A DNA stretch of 64,000 nucleotides, taken from positions 11,614,495-11,678,494 of the forward strand of contig CP053150.1 of the NCBI GenBank assembly GCA_014607495.2, read 5' to 3'. The notes beneath the pieces are model-generated. The model did no database searches, was not told the origin of the DNA, and saw only the letters and a list, made by a program, of their open reading frames with translations. Below are positions 52,101 through 61,100 of this stretch, piece by piece; within the stretch, counting starts at the first letter, position 1, and the number at the start of each line of letters is the position of its first letter. The DNA comes from Carposina sasakii (lineage: Eukaryota > Arthropoda > Insecta > Lepidoptera > Carposinidae). Made by a program: the position numbers and the translations under genes.

Positions 52101-55100
52101 CTTAAATCTACTTTTTATGGAGTTTTGCATATATGTATAACAAAGCTGATTTGTAGAAAACATTAAAGATAATTTATAGTGAGGGTTTAAAATATTTTAC
52201 AAAATAAAAAACATAAACAAAAGTAGACTTTCAGAATGAGGTTTTTTGACCAATTATGTATTTTTTTTAAAGTTGTAAGATAGGAGATATTGTTGTGCAC
52301 ATGTGTGCGTGCAAACACAGATACACTCTCTATTCCCTCACTCTCATAGTCCGATAGGACGGAAAGCCGACACGACTGGAGAGAGATCAGGCGCAGGACC
52401 AACAGTTTTACGTGCTTTCCGAGGCACGAGCTAAGTGATAATTTTACAACATTAAAATCTGTATATGAAATAAATTCATTGGCCCGTGACTGGGATCAAA
52501 CTTACGCCTCCTGCTTGGAAGGCGCACGTCTTAACCACTGGGCAGTGATAGGCTATTAAAGTTGTAAAGAAACATCGAATCAACGTATTTAATTTAAAGG
52601 CTCGAGCACACCGGATGCGTACGCGTGCACGTAAGCGTAGACGTATACGTACCTCTGAGTTGTAATGTATGAAACTGTATAGGCACGGGCAGAGCGAATG
52701 CGTATGCGTAGACGTAAGCATAGACGTCAAACGGTGACAGTTCTATACATTAAACTCAGAGGTACGTGTACGCTTACGTGCACGCATACGCATCCGGTGT
52801 TCTCGAGCCTTTATAGTCAATAAAGATATTACAATCTATACCGGGTGTAAAAAGACAACAATGTTTGTTTAATACCTCGTATTCTTTGTAAGGTTACGAT
52901 AATTTTTTTATATGGTTGGCCCTAGGAAACGACAAAAAATTATGAAAAAATACTGTCATTTTATTGAAAGCAATGTATTCGTTTGATGCGCAAAGTACAA
53001 ATGTACGTACAAAACTAACATTACAACATTTTGACATGGTATTTTTGAAAAAAAAATGATTGTTAACCGATTTCAGATGGATTTATGTAAAAAAAATGAT
53101 AATATTAATGTAACTTTGGACCTCAATATCTTGGAAACCCGTGGTTTCCCAGGGGTACTTCCATAGAAAAATGTGTGGTCGTGATGTTACAAAGAATACG
53201 AGGTATTAAAAAAACAAAGTTGTCTTTTTACACCTAGTATAATGATGGTCTTATTTTTCTGAGACTGAGTAAGCACCTCAAAATGTATGTGCAGACGATA
53301 CAATAACAGTATCTTTTCGTCGATAGAACTTGCAGATTTGATATAACACAGTTTGAAGTTGTACAAAAACGCAAATAAAATTTGTAGCCCAACGTTCGTG
53401 CCTATACATGGTTGATATAATTTTATTCTTCATTCAATAAAACTTATAGAACTTGTATATCTCAACTGTACCCTCAAAATTGGTCAGAAGTGGCACCATG
53501 TAGTTCTATCGACCCTACCCCGTAAGGGATAAAGGCGTGATTATACAAGTTTATGCAAAAAAAAATGCATTGATGTAGGTAAATAAAAAAAATAATTGTT
53601 ACATGACCGGGCGAAATTTATAGTGTCCAGTGTTTATGCTGGTTATTTCATAGACAGATAGTAATTATTTCCCGTGAGAAAATCTCGCTACACGCGTCAA
53701 TGTACATTTATGCAGAAAAACCCAGTTTATTTACTCAACTTGGAACTCTAATATTTTGGAAACCAGACACTTCCCAGGTATGTTTCCATGGAGAAAAATG
53801 ATCGTGATAATGAGGATATTCCGTAGTTTTACTACTATAGGTATTTACAGTAAAACAAATAGATATAATCAAACATGGTCCTAACCGAATTGTCAATGAT
53901 TTGGAAACAATTCGGTCCAAAATCTTCCATGAACTGACCCATGCCCGTGGCCTTAATTTAGTTATCCCAGTCACGACGTACCCTGGGGTCTAACTGCAAG
54001 AAATAATACTGGGGCCAATAATTACCGTATTAAGGAGCAAACACAAAATAAATGTAGACACGCCAGCGACCCATTCCAGTGAAAAGAAAGCATAGAAGTA
54101 ATCTTATAAATGAGGTAATATGCCGAGATTAAACTTAACCTATGCGCTAAATAATATCTCCTATCCGAATGATCTTAAATCAAATTACTTTTTAATATTT
54201 CACATTCATTAAAAAGATATTTCGTATGTACGTACGTAAATACAGTTTAATACTACTTAGTTAATTATTATTATGTATGTATGTAGTTAATTATAATTGA
54301 CTACAGTTAGGCATAGTTTGAAAAATTACTTAAATGGAAGTTAGGTTCGTACAACAGATAGTTTAATATTATGTAATCTATATATAGGTCATTCTAAATT
54401 CCACATAGGGTATTTCCATTATCTTCTATACAAAATATTTAAATTAGAATCTTGATTGATGATGAAAAACTGATCGTGATAGATTGTATAGGGTGTAAAA
54501 GGGGATCAGAATAACTATTTGGTTATTCTACCATGATATCTCACGAAGTTAGCAACCAAAATGAATGATTTATAGTCCAAGAGTGAGTAAAACATAGTAC
54601 TTAACCCGCCTACATCAGTGCGTTCGACATTCAAGTCGGAGGTAATTTGTTATCCAAGCCAGCCTGCCCTAACTTAATCACTGAACTTGCTATCAGACCT
54701 TTGTCCGAAGCGAACAATACGTTCTTACACCATAGTCCGGGAGCTGAGTAGCTTTTTTCAAAAGTTTGTCGCACTTGTTGATATCAGGTATGAGATAGTT
54801 TGGAATTGGAACCAGTTTGTAGTTTGTTTTTAATTATGGTGCCGCTGAACCCATGCAAGTTTTAAGCGAAACAATGTGTAAATATTTGTACTTGAATATT
54901 TAACATAAATACTCTGTCCAGATTTAGGACTGATTTTTTCAATGGTCAGATTATTAGCATTAAATCCTTCGGATAGACATATTATACCTGACCATTAGAA
55001 AAATCTGCCCTAAATATGTTATTGTAGGTAATTTTAGTATATGTATTTAATATTATTGATTAATAGACACTTTGCATCAAAATTTTAACAATAAAATTAT

Positions 55101-58100
55101 ATTTATATAAAATTATTAATAAAATTATATATAAACATAATGAACAATTAATAGTACATTCATATGACTGCAGATAGACAATGTTATAAATCTTACTGGA
55201 ACCGATTTTTGTAACTTTTATGCCATTCAAAACAAACAAGATTTAATAATTAAATTACCGCTGCTACCGCATTAGTAGGATCGTAGTTTGTAGTCCTTAG
55301 CCGGGCTACGGAAATCGCCTACACGTATTACAGTCACATTCCTTCCTACAAATTATTAGATTCGTTCTGTATTACAAAATCTTAAATTAGGATAACTACA
55401 TATTATATTTATTCATGACAAATTATTACCATGTATGTATTGTCAGTCACTTTGACTTAAACTTAAAATTAGTTTTGTCTGTTCATTCTTACGATCATAC
55501 TATCTATGGCCATACAATTGGCAAACTCTGTGCAAAACTTTATAGAAAATTTAGGAATTATAAATAATTCAAATATTGGTATAGAATATTCTAGAAAATA
55601 AATCAGTTACCATGTTTCTGACGTTTCACATAAATTTATATAACACTAGGTAAGAATCAAAGTATATAAAGGTTATATTAGATTTCGATCCTATAGCTGC
55701 TAAAACCGATGTAAGCGCCTGTGATGAATAGGGGGTGGACTTGACTCCCCTTCTTTGACCTTGCCCCAGTCTTGCTCCCACCCGCTAGAGACACTGCACT
55801 TCTCAAATTCAAAGTCACATGACAAAGTTTCTCAAGTATAAGATAGTAGGTACATACAATAATTTTGCTGCAATCTTTATATTAATACGTAAAACGAAAT
55901 ATTGTACCTCTTTTTAAAGAAATTGCGCGTACTAATTAACGTAAATTTCAACACAGTTAAAGTTAATGTAGAAAATAATGCACCAGAAACTAAGGGGCGA
56001 TTTTTTTATGTTTAGATGGTTTTTTTTTATATTTAAATGATGAAATTGATGCTGTCTCTTGCTTGAAAAGTAAAAAAAAATTGTTAAAACTATCGAGCTA
56101 TAGAGAAAATAATATGCCCTAAATAAGCCTAATGTGACAGAATTTCGTCCACGAAATGACCATTAGTAAATACATATAAATAGCTGACTACTATGCTATT
56201 ATAACTAACTATACGTGAATAAATAATAGTATTCAATGTCTGTTTATCACAAACATCTGCATGAAATAGCTTTGCAAAAGTAATATTAGACACACACGTT
56301 ATTTCATTGAGTTCCCGTTCTCGTTTTATCGTAGAGAAATGAAATATGTCCACGGATTTAATATTAAAACATTTTAATGGCAATGCGATGTGTATTCAGC
56401 TCTTCAAAGACACAGAGATAAAATTTAAGTTAAACTCTGTTAATTATAAATATTATGATGAAAATAAAAAAAATTCACCCGAGTGAGATTTGAACTCGCG
56501 ACCTCTTCGCAAACCGTGTTTTTGTTTTAGCCAACTGAGCTATCGGGTCAATTAACTCTGTTAAGTTTACCTGAGTGATGAATATTATTAAAATAACCTC
56601 ATTTATAAAAAAAGAACCGATTTCGTAAAAAAAAATTGAATCAGTATCACTCTCACGACTAAGGTGAATCTAATGATACCTCTCAAATGCGACATGCCGT
56701 TTAGGGTCTCTAGCTAGAGCGTACCAAAGAAATAAATATCGCTGCTTCAATTCAAAAGTACCTAACACAAATAAAAAATCAAAAACGTTTTTATTGCAAA
56801 AAAAACCAATCGTATAAAGGATTACGATTGGTTTCGAGTAGTTTCGACTGGTTAAAATTTTTTTACGAAGTCGGTTTTTTTCCTTTATTACGATTGGTTT
56901 TTTTTATTAATAAATTATTTATTTTTTTATTTTCATTAAATCGTGTAAAGGAGGCAATAAAAGAGTGTTGTTCGTTCGGAGGCTGAGTCTATATTGTCTC
57001 ATAATTAACCTAAATTATATACTAAACGTATAGCTAAGAGTGAGAGAGTGTCACCCGCTACATTTTTAATAAAAATGTTTTTGATTTGTGGTACTTTTGA
57101 ATTGAAGCAGCGATATGTATACATACAAACATCCACTCGAAATACCCTCCTTCTGGCGAAGTCGGGTAATTAAGGTCTACGTACATTGTCAACTCCAGGA
57201 TAAACTTTAGAGACCCCCCACACTGGCGTCTTACGAGCGTCTTTTGAACGTCGGCATCAGGCGAGCGTCAACGTGGCGTCGACGCAGCGTCGGCGCGAAG
57301 TCGGCGTTGAGTGGAAGCGGAACGCACAGAACGCTGTAATTACGCAGCGTAAACGTCGCGTCGTTTTATTATATGGCAGAAAACGCGGCGCTAGAGTCGC
57401 GTCGACGCGACGATCACGTAGCGTAATTTCAGCGATCGGCAGCAACCCAGCGCCGACGTCGTGTAGACGCTGCGTCAATGCCGCGCTGACGCTCGCCCGT
57501 CGCCGACGTTCAAAAGACGCTCATAAGACGCTAGTGTGGGGGTCTCTTAAGTAATCCCAACTATTATTGTAAATGCGAATGTAAGTTTATTTGTTGCCTC
57601 TTCACGGCAAATTATCTAAACATCCACAGTAAAGAATCTAACTTGATGTCTTAACAATGTTGTCTTAGATAGGCGTTAGTTTAAAACCACTTTAAAAAAG
57701 TTTTGAATTAAAATTCCTAGAACTAGCGTCACAAAGTAAACAGCTAAGTGCTGCACAAACATGGTTAAATTGTTTAGTGATAACTAATTCAAGCATTTTC
57801 TTTCTGGAACAAACTGAAAGCTTTATTTAAACTTTTACTTATTTATAGACAATGTTTTTCTTTTCGTATACATATAAGTATTTAAAGTAAAATTTAAATT
57901 CAACTATGGGTACTACGAACTCCAGCCTCCCTTGCATGACCACGCATCGTGGATATCTTATCGCCTTTTTACAAATAGCTATTATATTTATCGTATTTTT
58001 GACAGGCTAAATGTCGATAAATCGGTTTATAATATCGTGTTTCGCAGAGTATGTTAGTTGAGCTGAAACAGCATGGAACAGGGCGTACGGTTCTACGGCT

Positions 58101-61100
58101 ATATTTCTCTATGGGGCTTCTTTTCAATATCTTTACGAGTATACCTTCTACTATAGGCACTATAGCTGTTATATTATCTTATACCTACAGCATGTAAATG
58201 AATGATAATACATGAATATGATAATTATAGTCTGTGGTCAGTACTTTAGAGTTAAATAATTTGCCTGGCTGTCATTTACACGCTGTTTTCAAGTTAGATA
58301 CTTCAGTGCGCTTTATTTGTTGGAAATGCATTTAAAATTAGCCCTACGAAATGTATAACAGTTTCCGTCCAATTATTGTACAGCACTGCTCGCTAATAGT
58401 ATATTAAATGCTGCGCAGTTATTAAAACATGTTATACTCGTATTAGTCTATTTGGCTTTTTGTCACTGAATTTGCGTAAAACGTGCAGTTTTAATAAGAG
58501 GTTACACATAGAAATCGGAAATTTTAAACATTGGAGGTGTTGACCACTATAAGGTGAACCATACACATCAGCACCTAAGTACCTATATTTTATATTTTAT
58601 CACCAACAGTTGGGGCCAGCAACATACCAGTGGCTGGCGGCGTGGCGGGCGGCATAATTTGCGGGGACTCCTGCAACTCCCCGTGCGGCCGCTGCGTGTG
58701 CTGCGGCTGCACGCTGCGCGAAGCCACGGCACGCCATGAGCAGCGCGTGGCGGCCAACGAGCGCCTCGAGCGGGCCAACTTGGAGTGGAAACAGGTTTAT
58801 ATATTTTGAGAATATAGTACACAGGCGGTAACACGATTTTCTAATACGCAAATACGTAGTCGGCGGCAGTGAATATGGAAACTCAAGTAGAATATTCCAG
58901 GTCTAGAAAAGAAGAGGAGTTGATCGAACGGGTAGAAATAACTTAGAGTAGAAACAGGTATTTTAGTATATAAGTTAGGAATGTGGACTATGTTTTATGT
59001 TTATATAAGCATACTATGCGCATTTTAGCACTCATAACCCATTTTGTCGTTACGACAAGACCGGCTATGCCGATATGTTTAAGATATCTTGTGGGGGCGA
59101 AAGGACACAATCCATTTTCTCGAGGCTAGAATTGAATGGCACCGCAATTCTGGAACAAATTGCGCTACCTTTTGATATCCGGATAAAATATTATATTCGT
59201 ATCGTGCGTGATGTTCATTTTTAAAGTGGCTTTTGGGTTAGAGTGCAGAACTCAGGATACTGGAACATGGAATAAAGTATTTTTAACACTTTACATAAGT
59301 AAAGTAAGTAACATTGTAGTTAGATAAAATAAAAATTGCACATGGGCACTCGATACTCAGTTATGTTGTGATAATAAATTTTTCAACGACCAAAAATGTC
59401 TGTACCAATTGATAAAATAGTGTGTATGTAGAGGTATGTACATACCTACCTATTTATGTTTTATAAGTCATCAAAAGCTCTATTGTTCTATTTTCTAAGA
59501 CATAAAGAAGGAAAGTAAGCATCTTGTAACTAGCTACAAGGAGCTCAACTTGATTATGTAAAGAGATAAAATCTGTCTGAATCTGGTTTTCTTCTTTAAA
59601 AGTTTCATAACTTTCACAAAACATGTTGTTATGCAGGCTTCTCACAAATGTTCCACTTTTATATAAAACTGCAACTAAGATTAAATTATAAGCCTAACAA
59701 ATGCGGTATATTGTATGAATAGCTACAGCCTATAAGCTCAGAGAAAATTAGCACTTTAGCAGAATAAATACCATTTGTGTAAATAAAAATTGTAAAAAAA
59801 CGTGCTTCAAAAAGATAGAGTGCAACATTATGGTACAAGGGAAGGCCATTTTTAGATTAGGTATAGTATACCAAGGTATATAAGTTAATCACTGTTTAAT
59901 TTGACGGATATTCCATACATTTTGCTGTCAAATGTCGTGTTGAACAAACTTTAGACGCAGTTTATTAACTATTAAGTAACTGTAAGATTTGGGTAAATTG
60001 ATATTTTACTTATGTCTAAATTCTTTCAATAAGGGTTCGCCCACAGAACAGATTACATGTTCTGTGGGTTCGCCCACCACCGGGCCCTAGATTCTTTGGC
60101 TGAGGCGGTTGATGTTGTATACTCATATAAAGTTATGTCGCGTAGGCCGAACATTTCTAATTTTAAGATAATCTCTTTGGAATTCTGAAGCATGCCACCA
60201 AATTCATCTATCTGAGTCTTAGGCTGTCGGATTAGGTAGTTACGTATTTTAGTAGACTGAGCTAAATTACCTACACCAATTTCATTAATCTAAACGCGCT
60301 CGATATATAAGATAGCTAGAGAAGCTTGTTGCTATTTGAGAATGATTTAAATGCTTCAAGTTCGACTACATCCCAATTCTAATAATAAAATTTTATTGTG
60401 AACAATAAAATAGAATATCGAAATAGCATTACAAAAAAATTCAATTATGTTCCGGGACGTTTGGAACAATCTAACTAAATCCCTTTGTTTTTCTGAAATG
60501 TTTTTATTATTTACGTTGCAATTATGTGGCCTCTATATTAATATACATATAATATAAATAATGGCCAATATAAATCACCTGCCGTGTTTATGAATAAGAA
60601 GCATAACCATAAGTTCTTAAAACATAATTATGGTGGTATCTCATTTACATAGTCGATCATGTTACCCAAATGTTGATATTTATTAATACAATATAGAAAC
60701 ATTAAAATATGGTAAAACTACGTTTGATAGACAGTTCTATGTCTCATGGTATTCTTAGGCCGCGTCCCCATTAGGCAAACAGTGAGCGGCTGACAGTTTG
60801 CTTCCAGTTTACCTCCCTATACTTACATTTTAAATGGAGTGTCCATACAGCGCGTAATGCACGTAGTTTGCGACGTTTCGCTTGCCGACTCATTCTGATT
60901 CTCAGCGAACAGCGAATGATGCGGGCGGTTAGCGGCGCAGTTTTTTCATTACGCCGGCGCTCCGTTCGTCTAGTTTACCTTCCCTCACAAGCATTCGCAA
61001 GCGCTTTGCGGCTAATAAGTCGGCGAACAGTCAGCCTCTTACTGTTCGCCTAATGGGGAAGCGGCCAGAATATAGATATATCCAATTCTTGAAGTTTTAA

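Larger units (their letters stand above)
51213..58609 (+). other. nAChR intron 9 (7.4 kb)
   Basis: GT-AG intron. Contains SINE (52472-52556), CG-rich MITE (52597-52811), MITE family 2 and 1 copies (52837-53241, 53547-53829), SINE (56460-56575), an inverted-repeat element (56736-57116) and a CG-rich MITE (57210-57546). 51220-52470, 53830-56440 and 57550-58600 show no gene. Confidence 0.75.

Noticed and set aside
57257..57554. Overlapping open frames on both strands rich in Arg
   Set aside because: They lie wholly within the CG-rich inverted-repeat MITE; the open frames follow from its composition.
58554..58851. Several open frames over the GC-rich stretch near 58.6-58.8 kb
   Set aside because: They are other-frame readings of nAChR exon 10, which has conserved splice sites and phase.
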